Source: Fasciolopsis buskii
Taxonomy: Eukaryota > Platyhelminthes > Trematoda > Plagiorchiida > Fasciolidae
Length of the DNA: 64,000 nucleotides
Assembly: GCA_008360955.1 (NCBI GenBank)
Contig: LUCM01010076.1
Span: 1-64,000, forward strand
Direction of reading: 5' to 3'
The position numbers were made by a program, and so were the translations under genes. Below the pieces are notes generated by a model, which searched no databases, had not been told where the DNA came from, and was given only the letters and a program-made list of their open reading frames with translations. Of the stretch, positions 11,300 to 25,139 are shown one piece after another (position 1 is the first letter of the stretch; each line of letters starts with the position of its first letter).

Positions 11300-14200
11300 A
11301 ACCAGACAGCACTTGACACAACACGTTCATCCGTTTTCGGGTTGTGCACTGAACACCACCAATCCTTTCCCACCCGTATTTCTATCTAACTAATCCAATG
11401 CCCTAAAATTTTCCCTAATGTATTGTGAGGTATTGAGATATGTGTGAATCCTTGAAAACGAGCTTGTTCACCAACTTGTATATTCTCAATATTGTCTTTC
11501 TGCCACACTACCGTTTATGTCATTTGACTGAACTTAGACTCTATTATCCCTGGCCATTCTTTAGACTCGGCTTCTCGAAAGTATTGTCATTTTGTACCCA
11601 TACACACAGCTAGCATTATTCCAAATCGTTGTACATCGAAATCTTGTTTGATTGGATCCTCTCTTGCGAAGGTCGTGTCACTGCACCAATTTTCAAGTGG
11701 TTCGGTCAATTTCGTTCGTACACACTTAATACCACTTATATATCCTAGTTGAGACATCGACAGTTGAAGGTGCTTTCTGATACACCGAATTGCTATTTCC
11801 ACTGGACAGTTGTACTTAGAAGTGCATGGATGACAGTCTTGTGGCAGAAACCTCACAAATTAAGGTTTGTACCATTTCTTACTTTCATTGATTGATGTAT
11901 TCCGGTTGTACTTTATCTTCGGGTAGCCTTGATTTTCTTTGTATTGTATCCGAGACTTCAAATGTCACGTACTGGTTAGGCTCCATCACGGGAATTAGGT
12001 CCACCTAATTCCACAGAAAAGGAATTAACAGGTAACCTTACACGAATAAATCACGAGGCCATTTTGGGTGTCAGAATTCTGCTAACTGCGGCTTTCAATG
12101 TGTCGGGCCCCGGAAACAATGTACGTTGATGTTTCATTACCTGTGAATCCGAATACCAGCAGTCTAACTCGATCGGCTAGGGCCAGCTTACTGATCAAAG
12201 CTTTCATACGGTTTCGCAGTGTTTCAGAATGAATGCCTCGTCCCATTCGCGGAGCCAATGACTGCTTTAGAGGTCATCATATAAAAAATTGTGTCCGCAC
12301 CACATGACCCTACCACCATACTCCATTTAAGTCTGGTGCTCCCTAACATTGCACTCCGGCTCATACATATTGTCTATAACCCTAGAGTTGCTAAAGTTCT
12401 TCCCCATGGTATTCTAACAGCAACGTAATGGAATCGGTGCTCAAATATCACCAACCCTTAAACATCATTTTTCAGGTGTAGAGCAAGGCAAATCTTTCCG
12501 CTGGTGTGTAAGCTGATCCTCGATCGATAACCAGATATCACACAGACGCCACAGACCACCCAGCATTAGCAAAACTAATTGGGCCCTGTGTGCAATTAAT
12601 GATGCATCATCTGTAGTACACCGATATGGCAAAACTTATGTACTTCATCGGAATCGTTCATCGTAAGAATCAGCATTTGTTTCTATGGTTCAGCCGATTG
12701 TAAAGCCACGTTCTGCACCTCAAAATCGGAATGGAATTTTCCAAGCAAGATAATATCATGCCAAGTTTGGTTTCTAAAATATTCCCAATAGAATTTGCTC
12801 GTTGCCAACATGCTCCAGACCGTATCACTGGATTTGCTTTTAAAAAAGTAATATTCCCCATTCGAAGTAAGAACACTCCTTTCTTTGTAATGATTCAAAT
12901 TGTAATTTGAGAAAACTGGGGTTTTCGAAACGATCAGGTGGACAATTAGGATACGTAATGGTTATACGCATTGCAAGGGACAATTTGTCAAATATCAATG
13001 TCTCTGGCTTCAGAAATCATCAGTTCATTGAGGGATCATGGGCGTGTCACTAAATTCGAAGGCTAACCACACATATGAGACAAATTTCTAAACATAATAT
13101 GGCTCATTTACTTCAATACAGAAATACTTTTTATCTGTCGTATTTGAGCTGTTCTGTTATGATCCCCCATGAACATAAATACCGTTGCATGTCGGATGGC
13201 ATCTAATGTTGATAACAGCATGTTACATAACTCATATTAAACAAGAATCACAATAGCATGCCTAACTGTTGCATTCATATTGATGGAAAAATGCATATTC
13301 TCTCGAGAACAACATTCTCACAACTATATGCACAAACCACAGTGTCCTCATCTCATTCGTTCAATAAGTTCGGCTTTTGGCTTGTGTAAAATTTCTTTCA
13401 CTACAAAATACTTGTGGACGGCTTAGCCACTCGTCTTTGAATGTCGCCAAGCATATTAAACACTCGAAGTAACTCATAGGAATGCTTCTTGATAAATTAA
13501 CCACAAAAGCTGTTTTCGGCGATTTGGGGACCTTCTTTGCAACGTAAAGACAATATGCCACATGGATGGAGATTAACCAATTGGTTAAGCTTTGAACAAA
13601 CTGCAGACACTAAAGAATACATTTAAAAAACTTGTGTATTCTTGCCAAATTCACAAACCGAAACTTACCGCTGTTGTGCTATGGACGGGCCTCACTCAAA
13701 TCCTGAGCCCTACCACGGCCGTGCAACTTACGTGCTCCGGCCTCACCCTCGCTCTCTACAAGACTCTGAACTACTGATTCCTATTACACATAGATTCATG
13801 GGACAAATCAAGTAGTCGGAAAATTATTTGAATTACGAGCAGTGCTTATGGGTACCTCATCAATTTCCAAATTAAATAGTGATTCGTCAGAAGTTATTCG
13901 TCGATTAGATGGAATCAAACTACGGAATGACAAGGGTTAATGCCAGTTCCATGCTTAGTATTTTTGCAGTATGACGACGAATGTTAGGACGTGAATTCTC
14001 TGGAGGTACACAATGGACCGCATCATTTCGGTCGAAGGAAACAACGCACTCGGCAGATTGCTTTTCAAGGACTCCTATTCTATTGTATTATTGAGGCTGG
14101 TTTTGGCGGCAAATTCTCTGTTGAATGTTTTTTGATCAGTCGCCGAAAGGATTCCCTTCGAAGTGCAAAGATTTTCATGCGGCTAACAAATATTATGGGA

Positions 14201-17200
14201 TTCTGAGAAAATATGCATCAGCTACTGCAGAATTCAAGTTGATTTCAGTTGGGCAAATGTATGTCCCATTCTGAAACTAAGGTTTCAAATTTTTCATTTG
14301 GTTAAAAACGGGTTTTTAAAAATTGAAAAGGAATGTAAAAAGAAAATTACATTGGGACATTGCCTAAATATTCATGAAGATGGAAAGAAAGAATACAATT
14401 ATTTCTAATCTTAAGGTAACTTCAAGGACCATTCCAGATGGCTTAAAAAAGCTCCAAAAACATTCTATACCATGTGTGACACGGTTTCGGAGCTACATCA
14501 AAACGACTCGAAATTATATCAAAAATTTTAGGAAGTATTATTCAGAGGACTTATTGAGATCGTGTTCGCACAGGCTTGGAACGTGATCCATGGAACAGGG
14601 ACACTTTTGTGCGTGCGTATCCTAAAATGCACTGTAGATCTATATATTTCCGTAAAATCCTTGGGTAAATTTGCTCCTGATAAGTCATTTGAGACAAGTG
14701 TACGTTCTTACCGAATTCCGAATATTTTTAGTGTGAGTCCGAATGATTCTGACACAATTGTAAAGCATTGGGGAAATGATATATAAGAAGTATAGCCAGC
14801 TTCCAACTACTTCGATAAACCCAAAATGGCAACGTGAAAATGTTCACGGAAGAGATAGTAAAGCTGAACAGACGAATGTGAGCGAAAGTCCAAATGGAAC
14901 AAGCATCATTTAGACTTAACACAAAAAATATGGACTCAAAGACCACATATTTGCATGACCGAGTTAATGCAATAGAAGTCCGTACACTACCGACCGCTCT
15001 CACTAGCGGAACTCAATAGATACTGTCGAGTGAACAACCGAGTGTAACCAGTCCACGTTATCGGTGCCTCGACCAGAGATTGAAACTTTTATGAATGTTC
15101 TGAATTAAGTAGCCATTTTAGCAGCACTTACTATGTTAAATCGGTTGAAAGCCGGTGAACTGGGTCAATATGGTAATCTAATTACTCACACTGTATAACG
15201 CCTTTTGATAACATTTCTTCTTCACAATCTTAATCAGTCAGCCACTGCATGTTAATTATCCTATGGAAGAGACCATTATTCTCAGGAAATGAAAAAAATA
15301 TGTTTGGTGTTTGATCGTCCGGTGGTACTACGTTTGCAACTGTTGTAGATTTACGAAGTGCTTGTGAGTTGATTTGTTGAAACATCTACTTCTTTGAGAT
15401 TTATCCTCATTTCAAAATAAAAATGGTAATGTCCAGGTGAATTGTGCGCCCTTCAATATGCGATAAGCTTTTTGGCAATCTTTTACATCATTACCGGACA
15501 CTCCGTTGATACGTAACTCGGCAAAACGACACAATTTCTGTTGGCTTATTAAAATGCCGTGTTCTCTGAGCGTAGGATGTTTTCAAATTTACTCATATAC
15601 TGAAGCATGGATCCAGTCAGAATGCTGTGAAATCTTCTAGTCAAAAAATTCATTCATCATGGATCAGTGCTTAATGCAGAGTCAACCGGACGAACTCGGA
15701 TGGCTTAAAAGGAAAAGAAGTTGTAGTGCATCGGTGAGAACCTGGTGTTTGAACTTTGACTAAGCGAATTGTTCAGTCGACAAGTAGCAATCGGGTTTTC
15801 TTCCCGAGTAGCCCGATTTTCTCGAGGCGTTTTACTCAGAATGCCGACTCAAAGCCAACGCTTGTTGGGCATCTCAGCAGCTGATAAGAAATGTAAGTCT
15901 CGTGCAGTGTTTGGCCTCGCACCACACGTTTAGTGGTCCAGGATGCAAGTGAAATATCACATTTTCTTAGCCTTACAATTCATGGTGTAACTTGCACACA
16001 TTATAGAAATAACGAAATTTGTAGATCTAAAATATGGTGCCTAGCCATGAACAAGACAGTCCCAGGTTCACGGACGTGACGTTTGCGCATTATCCTTGTG
16101 ACGACCCAAGGACTTAGCAGAATTTCCTCATTGACCGTGGATCTTTGAAATGTGATTTTATTCGGAAGACGGTAGCGCGGCCTTGCAGTCCTGAATCGCC
16201 TCCGATAACAGTCAAAGCCGACTAGTGCCTAATGAAAGGTTGCCTTCAATCGGAATATTAAGAAACGAATCTTTTTTAGTCACTTGTATCCGGAGGTCAT
16301 TCGAGCAGTTTCATTTTTCAACGAGACATGCACTGATAGGATTACCATTTTCTGTTTTGCTTTTTTGTTTTAGACCGACGGCACTGTTGAGAGCATAAAA
16401 TTCTGTCCTGTGAATCCGTCTTTCCTGAGCTCCTACTCAGTCTATATTTGGATGGTTATAATTTTTCTGTATGGTCTTATTTGTGTTAATCAATATGCAC
16501 CAAGCTGTCTTGCATTTTGGCCCACAATATGCACCAATAATTTAACTCCAAGGTGAAATTAGATTTTGGATAGTGAGTCGCTTATTGGACTCAATCATAC
16601 AAGTTGGACTTAAATTATGAAAGGCACTTCATGGACCTGAATGGACGAAATACTTTTTATAACTTTATAAAGCCAAAAATCCAACAAGTGAGTTGGAATT
16701 GAGAAATACGAAATTTTTCATGCTTCTTATTTCGAATTCTATGCTGCACACCTGATGAATGCTTCGTCAAATTGTATGTTGTTGTTTTAGGTAAGTGGGT
16801 TTCAATTTACTTCGTTTGTACTCACCACATTTGCAGTTTCTGAGAATCTACGATTTGCAAATTTTAATCCACTCGTTGATATTGTGTTTTGATTGTAATG
16901 GAGCTACGAATGCAGGTGTAAACCGGAAGAAAACCCACCACCTATTAGTGTGAACAACGATGGAGCTTTGGTCGGACACGCTGCGAATTTGTTTTGTGTA
17001 AATGCAAAAGCAGTTTAGAATTTGCAATTCCAGCGGTCTATTCTATTTGTGAATGAGGTATTTGTTTCAATGCACAGTTATTCGTAATTATTTAACTACA
17101 TAGTAATAAATCGTACTCCCGACTCTTGTCTCCTAATAGTAGAAACAAGCACATTTGTCTTGTTCATTTTACATAAGTTAGTAAAAATTGTTCGGTTGTT

Positions 17201-20200
17201 TTTGAAAGGATTGAAGAATCTGGATTTTACTCCCCTAGATTGGTTGCTTGTGCAGTTCCCATCAATTTCGTAATGGAATTCCCAAATGAGAATGTAAGAA
17301 GTTTCTAGCGAAACTCCTACTAGGTGAGTAAGCTAAGTCTTGTCTGTTGACTGCCTTACGAAGCGGCAGTGCTATTGGCCTGTCTTTCACGGCATACAAA
17401 GCCACGCGGGTTTGGTCTGGTTGATGCAATTTTACTTATTTAGTTACTTGTTGGAATGTGGTACGAAATCGTACACCTAAATGAAATGATAGTTTTTGGC
17501 ACATCGCAACGGATACCGAGCACAAATGTTACAGTACAAGAAAATCTATGAATAATTTGATCTCACAAGTCTGTCCGGCAGTTTCCGAAGCATATTTTAG
17601 AAAATGGTCGAGGAAGAAAACGAACAATGACTTAAGTACACTCATGGTCCAAATAGAATATTGTTTTCTCAAAATGACGTCACGTTTTTGGTCCGTTTAG
17701 CACATGAAAAAGGTAGACAAGAATTTTTTCCATTAGATATTTTCAGCCGTCTGTTGTTAGGATTCTGTCTGCTATCGCTGCTGGGCTGCATGTGTATTTA
17801 ACAAAATACACATTTGACTAAACCGTTTTCTATAATCGGGCCCAACAATTTACACACGTACTGCATGCTTTGCGGAAAGTTTTGTACAAAATCTGCTCTT
17901 TCTAAGCCAAAACCACTCAGTATGTGATTTTCAAATGATGAAGAAAAGACGGTGGACTGGCAAAAAGCTTTAAACGACCGAAAACAACGCATGAGAGAAA
18001 ATTTAAGGAACATTTTATAAAAAAAACTTTAAATTTTCCATTTCGCATTTTGCAGTAACCAGAGCAGATTTAGGCAAGCGTTTCTATATTATTCCACGTA
18101 TTGATTTTGATGAGTTTCACCGTTGAGCTTGTTTGCTATCCACTCGTAGATTAGGTTTTAGAGGCTGGATTCCGGTAATCAACTTTGGCATAAGTGGAAC
18201 AGATAGCCCTTCCACAAATATCTTTATTTTGTTGAAACATTTATTTAAACATCTGCACCAAACCGCCCAACTAATTGATCCGGTATTGGCCTTTTCCAGT
18301 TTGACATATTCGGCCATTTCTATTTTCACGAAAGTTTGGGAATGCAGAAAGTTGTTGTTCGTTTATCATCAACTTATACCCAGAATGTCAATTAGCATTA
18401 AAGCAAATAACTTGGTATGATTAGATTATTAGAGCTGCTATGGATCCGATTTCATCGATGTATAATATGTATGATTACCATTCCATTTATACTACGCCAA
18501 TCTTAAATCACACGAAGCTCTCATGTAATTGCATTTCAGATGCCATAATGGACGGTGAGAGGAAATAGTTCAATTGATTATCTTATTTCGCGCAGATTGG
18601 AACCTCTCTAGATTTGTGTGAACAGTTTAATGTTGATCATGTTTGTTTAAGTGTCACTGTTTCATCACTCAAATCAGCAACCAGCTATTTTTGCAATTCT
18701 CAATTAACATTAAACCCATTGTATTTTTCCGTCAAGCGGAGTTCGGAATACCCGAGTTTTAAAATTTTATTTTCGCCGGAGAGGAAACGTTTTCGTTGGA
18801 AATCAGTTCGCCGATTGACTTTGTTAAGACATTCATAGGGAATGTATGACCGTAAGATTAGGATTATTCGCCACCTCTCCATTGGGTCAGACTGCTTGTC
18901 TGCTAATGAAGTGGCAGAAGAAAAATACACCAGGGTTTGGAAATAGAAACAAGATCTCTTTTTGACAGCTTATTGTTTGGGTCAGATAGCAGGTGAAAGT
19001 TATTTTCCCGACGCAAATTTAACCAAATATTTGACAGGAAGATTTGGTTCAAGCGACTTAACCAAGGTCATTTTATTGTGTCTCTGTAGAATGAAACTGG
19101 GAGCATATTATCGCGCAAAAGTTGGATAGCAGGAAATTGGTTTGTATGTTTATGTCCGCCGAATGACTTGAAAAGCAAAGAGCTCAGATTTCTTAAGAAC
19201 GTTAAAGTTTTCATTGCAAACGTTTAGTACTTCTGAAATTTGTCACACGTTAATTGATTTATGCAGGCGATGTCAGTTGCTTTGACAACTTTTATCCTTT
19301 TATTAACAAATATTTCAGCCAACTTCATTCTGTTCACCTTTATTCCTGTTCTGGTTTTGCGGTTTTACCTCATCCCTTGCTATTCCATTTTCCTTACTCT
19401 AAAACAATCATTTTTAGTAGATTCCGCAAAATAATTTCTTGAGAATCACTGACATGCCCAAACACGAGTTGTTTGAAATGATGGTATATTTGACTTTCAG
19501 CAACCAGACATTATGGAATATGAAGGGCAAATTAGTGACCTCTCCAGATCTTTGCCTCGTTCATCCAAGTGGTTCGTCAACAGTTGTTGACAGACAAACA
19601 AGACGTCATCTGTGGAGATTTAAGTATTATAATTATTTTGCAAACAAGTATTATTAATGCTGTCGTCAAAATAGCTTTTGTACTCGAATTTAAATCATTT
19701 TATATCTGACAGAAGCAACTCTCGAACTTTGTAAGTCGGTTGTTTATGCAACGGGTTTTTGACTGGAGCATCAAAACCAAAAATGGACACGTAAGACGGG
19801 GTTGACTGATAGCAAGCTCAGTCTAGTCCATTAGCATACTGGGTTTTAACAGGAATTTCAAAGTTTCCACAACGTTCCGCCGACGTGTAATTCTCCAATA
19901 GGCACCCTTCCAGTACTGTAGTGCCCTTCTAATATATCTTGTCTCGCCATTTTAAAAAGACCATTGGGAAAGTGGACAGTTTTGTAAAGACGTAATGTAT
20001 TGCTAATCAGTGCTATTGGGAGTAAAGAACACATGATTTATTTGACCCTGTCTAATAAAATCGAGTAAAAGTTCCAATTTTGTATCGTTCGTTTTAAAAA
20101 CCTATTGAATGTGGAAGTTCACTAATTCATTCGGCGGAACGGAGCTGCATGTCAGATGCAGGTTTATGGACAAAAACACTGAGCCGAGAGGTCGTGTGGA

Positions 20201-22110
20201 TTGCGACAATGAAAGGTTGCACCGAAACCAGTTTTCAAAGGAACAAATTAAAATTTCGAGATAAACAATTTTATCCATAAAACCTTGCGAAGTCGATTAT
20301 AATACAGTTATTTTTTCATAGGAAGGGCTTATTTAACGAAAATCCTTTCACTATGTTGTCGTAAAAGTTTCACTCCATTTGAAGTTATTATACTGTCAGT
20401 ATCACGGAACCGTTTCTGAGACGGTAACTGTAAAAGCATGAGCAATGCAGCAACCAGCACCGATATCTTGGAATTTCGTTAACTCTCCAACTTTGTTACC
20501 GAGTGCTAATTGCTAACTAGTATGGATTATACAGTTTGTGGCCATGTATGCGGGCCGATAAGCACTGGAAACATATTCATATGTTCCCCCTGTGCGCCGT
20601 TGTGCTGTATGGCAGGGAAAAGCAAACCACATTAGGGTGTGGCTTCAAAAGACGTTAACCAACACGAATAAATCCTTGATGGACCATGAAAATCACCCAC
20701 TATACAACAGCCGTGTAAAACAGAAAAACGTAAAGCGTTACCTCAAAATTTCAAGGTGGTCTAATAAAATTCAATTGCAGAGCTCTTAAAAGGATTAGGA
20801 AGTTGTTCGTCCGTGCACGCGAGACAGCCGGCTTTGTGAATGATGCGAATTTACAATCAAGCTGATAGAAAGCAAAACGTTAGTCCCTTAGATGTGAGTT
20901 TGTCTTAACCATACATTTTCACTAGTCTCCTAAAAAATGGAAAACACTGATTGTAATTTGTCTCTCGCAAAGAAATAACCTCCTAATCTACTACAATTTG
21001 CCCAAGTTATGTGACTGACTTCTGTCCTTCATTTATGATGAAGAGCAATTGCTTCTAAACATCGATGGATTGCATTTGACCGCTGATCAGTGGTACCCTA
21101 ATGTGCCTGTCCCAGATAATATTTGACTAATAAAAAATCTCCTTGGGCGAGCACAATGATGCAGCTAGATATCATTTGTCTGGCGATCACCTCAAATCTC
21201 TGGTGTGATAGAACAAAACTTGCTTTAACGAGCATTATGCGTCACGTTCATGTGATATTTGTGAAGGCTGCAAGGTCTGTACATTCTTAGTCTTCGCTGT
21301 CCTACAGGACATTGGGTTTTTGGAGTAATGCTGAACACTGGCGAGCATCACAAACAATTATTCTGGACATAGATATGGAAAGAGGCGGAGATCACACTCG
21401 ATGAAGCTACAACGCAACATAAGGAGACGAGTGAAGCGAGGATACATCCATGTATGCTTTCAGATTACCAGAGACAGAATAAAAGTATTATCTGAATGAC
21501 AAACTTCTGAATTACATAATTAGTTTGGACTTCTGGTGCATCTTGCAGCATTACAAACAGTAGCATATATAAACATATAAATATATATACATGTATATCA
21601 GACAAAGATATCATCTGAGAAGCGCCTATGATCGAATGAGACTGTTTTGTGTTTCTTGTTCATGAGTCGTCAGGGTTTTGGCAGGTGGGTTTTTAAATGT
21701 CAGCTACGGTGAAGCTATGACCACCTACTTTGTGCGAGCTACATGCGACCTTTACTCGCAAATCGAAAAAGCGGAATGATCACCTAATATTGTACAGTTT
21801 GTCTAATTGTTTAGAGATCCATCATTTGACAGGGTTTACTGATTGTATCTATTTCTGTGTTTCTGTCCATTCGCTTGGATCTTTTGGGCGCCCATGGTCA
21901 TTAAATCAATAAACTATTTAGCCACCAGTCCTATTGTCGTTCGTCTCAATAGCTCAGGTTCGTCGCCCTTATTGCTACTTGCTCGAGGAGGGGTTAGAAT
22001 AAAAACAGTCGGCTGAAACAAGCGAAATACTTAGTGAGTAATATGCAAGAAGTTAAGCATTGAACACACCATTCTTCTCTGTATTTTTCGGCATGGTTAG
22101 AATTTCACTC
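11300..22110. other. Long unassigned interval
   Basis: About 10.8 kb with no recognisable gene, retroelement or RNA. The first few hundred bases could include 3' sequence of PLE copy 1, but nothing distinctive supports this. Frames of 60-95 codons occur on both strands (for example 18,133-18,420 plus, 17,798-18,013 minus) without motifs. A short frame at 19,501-19,590 follows a good acceptor (TTGACTTTCAG) and might be a small terminal exon. An AT-rich patch of TATA/CATATA units lies at 21,545-21,600. Confidence 0.4.
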
Positions 22111-22309
22111 GGTTTCGGCACTCTATTTAACAATAGTCACTAGGTTTCTATCTGCCACTGTCCAATCAAAAACCCTAAATTTGGAAGATTTTTTCTCCAC
22201 TGTAACACACAGTAAAGTATATTGAGAAACCAGGTAAGATCTGTTACCAAACGAATGCATCATATTTGAAATCAACATAAATATTACTGAGTATCGCTTT
22301 AGAATGCCT

Positions 22310-22492
22310 TTAACGGTCACCAACGTGCACCTCAAATGAATCCTGAAAGAGAATTTTCAGTATCCAGCTCGAATGATTTTCGTTTCTCAGTTCCGGAAGC
22401 ATGTCGTAATAGGAGTTGCCTTTATCGCAAATTGGCGCACAATTATTAATCCTTCTTCTCCTGTAATCTTCCGCAAAACTTCCAAAACGCAT
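22310..22492 (-). CDS. Small ATG-initiated frame, unknown
   Basis: Not recognised. A 60-codon frame starts with a true ATG (22,492-22,490) and reads MRFGSFAEDYRRRRINN at its N-terminus, with a basic RRRR run and otherwise mixed composition. There is no signal peptide, membrane segment or domain. The minus strand carries a TATATATGC run about 40 bases upstream, which could be a TATA element or just part of the local TA-rich tract. Near its end the frame contains a splice-acceptor-like TTCTCTTTCAG, from which a different frame runs on to 22,123. The region may therefore be exonic in another way. Chance cannot be excluded. Confidence 0.2.
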   Translation of the reverse strand: MRFGSFAEDYRRRRINNCAPICDKGNSYYDMLPELRNENHSSWILKILFQDSFEVHVGDR

Positions 22493-22499
22493 TAAGGAA

Positions 22500-24840
22500 T
22501 CGGCACTTTCAGTGATTAGCTGTTCTTAGCATATATACACATATATACGTGCATGTATGAGTCATTGTGATCTCACGTATTTCTCTGGTCTTTGCTGAGG
22601 TGTCCATGGATTATGCACAATTGCAAACGGTTTCCTGACCCTTATAATTCGATTTAAGCTAACCTTCAGTAACAGAGCAAGCTGTGGTTAAACTGATTGT
22701 TAAACATAGGCACTCATCGTGAACACAAATCGTACATATGCAGAGTGACTGAACTTCTGAGGGCCATCGCACAATAATCATCAAATTCTTTGATATTAAC
22801 TGACAGACAACTGTCCATAGATTACCTTCTAAGGCGAGTAAGAGAGACAACAGTTTGGGTTTCCGTCAAGGTTGGCAAAACTTAATGGACTTTAATTTAG
22901 TCAAGTCCCATAATTTTTGCTTTGACGGTGAAATCTTCTCGAAAAGTGCAGGGGAGGGACCAATTTGGGGCAACCAGCAAATTTTCCAGGTGCGCTTTCA
23001 ATGAATTTAGCACTGAGAATATGAATAACTTACTAGACAGCATCAAACAAGTTATATTTTTCAAAGGATTCACTGAATCTTGTCATGCATATTCCCTACT
23101 GTGTTTCACGTTTGAATTTTCAGAGGTACTGCAATGCCTGCAATTAACCTGCACTAGAGTGCACAGTACCTTCATCACTTCACTGTTACCCTTAAGCACT
23201 CACAGTCACATTCCCTGACTCAGTTGCGCACTCCCTCGCTCATTTAGTGTCCGAAAAGACTAAAAGCTACTTCTAGGTACCATCTGGCATGAATAGAAAT
23301 AACCGTCGAAATGCATTCAGCCTCATCAAATGTAATCTACCCGGTCTACTGTAAGTGAACTCATGATTTTGTGAACGGAATTTGATGCTAAAAATATAAT
23401 CGAACTCAACGATGATGAATTGTACTCAAACGGATGATTTCTAAAACTGTGAAGTTTGATTGCACATATCTCTCCAATTACTCAGAACGGATCGAATATG
23501 GCTTGCGAGATTCAGATAAACTTGGTAGTCCATTTCTACTGGTGCCAGTCATCGAAAAATGTCCAACCATTTTGCAAATTTTTGCGACCGTCTCTCCAAA
23601 ATATGAAATCTGTGGTGCACAACTTTATGGTATTTCGGATTCTGACCAGCCAAATTCAGTACACGCGTTCCATCTTTGCACGTGCAAAAGCATCATATTA
23701 TTCACAGACTTCATGCATTTCTTAAAGGTATATTTAAGGTACACGATTTTACCTGGTTGTCTCAAGGTACTGCTATCGACTCTTGGAAGATAAGGACATA
23801 CGCGATGAGGTTATTTCGTAGGGGGCCCGTATAGACAGACCGCGAACTCTGCAGTGGCGGTTCGCATTTGTTTCCGAGTTTCATTACCGTGAATATCGTA
23901 GACTAAACTCAAGACTCACGTACATGCCTGTTGTGTTTCGGTAGTGACCACATGGAGGAAAGTGCTGTTTCTCATCATCACCGGCCATATCGTTCCGCCT
24001 CAATGTTTTACGAAAGAAACCCAGTTTAGTGTAATCCACGGATGGTGTACGTTATATAAGCAGCAGACTAAAGGTACCGTGAGAAACGACAACAATTTCA
24101 TTTACTAGGATGACTATACACTTTCATAATCCCATCTGATAACTCTTGCTTGAAACAAGCAGAAAAGAGTCGCGCAGATATATCGGATGTTCCGGACCGC
24201 AAATGCTGACATTGACTGACTTCTTTCCGCACTGACATATCTCAAGTTTTCACATCTCGGCCGTGTTGATTAGCTGCAATCTACCAGGAAAACTTTGGAA
24301 TTATTAATAAACTCGGTCAAATCATTTTAGATGAGATAATCCATATTTGGGAGCCTTTCGGTTTAAAGATGGTACACATCTAAGATAAATTGGATCCACT
24401 GTTGACGGGCATGTTTGTGCAAGGTTTATTTTGTCAACAGATTCCAAAAACGGTAAGACAGTAACTGGTCGAAAGTTATGCAAGATGGATACACAAGGAA
24501 ACTATTCGACCTCTATGACTCCTGAACTACAAAATATCACGCTCTTGGACAGATAGGTTGAATCGGTGAGGGTGGTGGATTGGACATCTTGCCATGTACC
24601 AGGAAGGGACTCTGTTATTTTTGGACTTACGGACACTGACCGCAAGTTGGGTAGCAGTCAGTTTTTGTTCCATTCATCTGTTAAGCTCATACTGTGCTAG
24701 GAAAATCGCAATCGGTACAGTTGACAAGTCAATATTGTGGAATTGAGGAATAAATTTTTCCGGTCCCATTCCACTCTCCAACATTCAGTTCACTGGCTAA
24801 CAGCCGTTTGGTGACTGAAGTTTAACTTCACAAATGTTCT
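22500..24840. other. Unassigned DNA
   Basis: No gene or repeat recognised. Overlapping plus-strand frames at 23,434-23,793 and 23,456-23,725 stay open for about 90-120 codons in two phases, with no family motif. A TATATAAGC element at about 24,053 is not followed by a useful reading frame. Confidence 0.4.
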
Positions 24841-24848
24841 GACCCGCA

Positions 24849-25133
24849 TCATAACATCAGCAACAATGCTAAAAAATTAAAATGGCTTTGTTTAGCTCGG
24901 GCAGAGTTTTTGTCACCTAGGCTTTGTCTTGAAATTTTCCCAGAAACACTAGCCAATTTTGCTTTTCTGGCTTGAGGATATGTTTGCCTTCTGCGATGCA
25001 GATGCTGATTTGATTTACTGATTATTCCAGAAACTGTTGGTAATTGTGCTAAACTTGGGTGTGGTAACATCTCGTCAGTATTTAGTCTTTGTTGATTATT
25101 CCAAACCGCATATTGGAGCCCGTGAATTATTAA
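24849..25133 (-). CDS. Candidate 3'-terminal exon, disordered protein tail
   Basis: Not recognised. The minus strand has an acceptor (AGTACTTTGCAG, ending at 25,134). It is followed by a 94-codon frame in phase 0 that runs to a TGA at 24,849-24,851. The peptide is rich in Ser, Gln, Lys and Arg (SKSNQHLHRRRQTYPQARKA), typical of a disordered tail, and ends in a short hydrophobic stretch (FNFLALLLML). No polyadenylation signal of the AATAAA type is seen close behind it. Seen: acceptor and open frame. Inferred: last coding exon of a host gene. The composition is more protein-like than most frames here, but homology evidence is lacking. Confidence 0.25.
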   Translation of the reverse strand, partial: LIIHGLQYAVWNNQQRLNTDEMLPHPSLAQLPTVSGIISKSNQHLHRRRQTYPQARKAKLASVSGKISRQSLGDKNSARAKQSHFNFLALLLML

Positions 25134-25139
25134 CTGCAA

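Noticed and set aside
19501..19590. Small terminal-exon-like frame after TTGACTTTCAG
   Set aside because: Only 29 codons, two alternative phases are open, and there is no partner exon. Too short to separate from chance.
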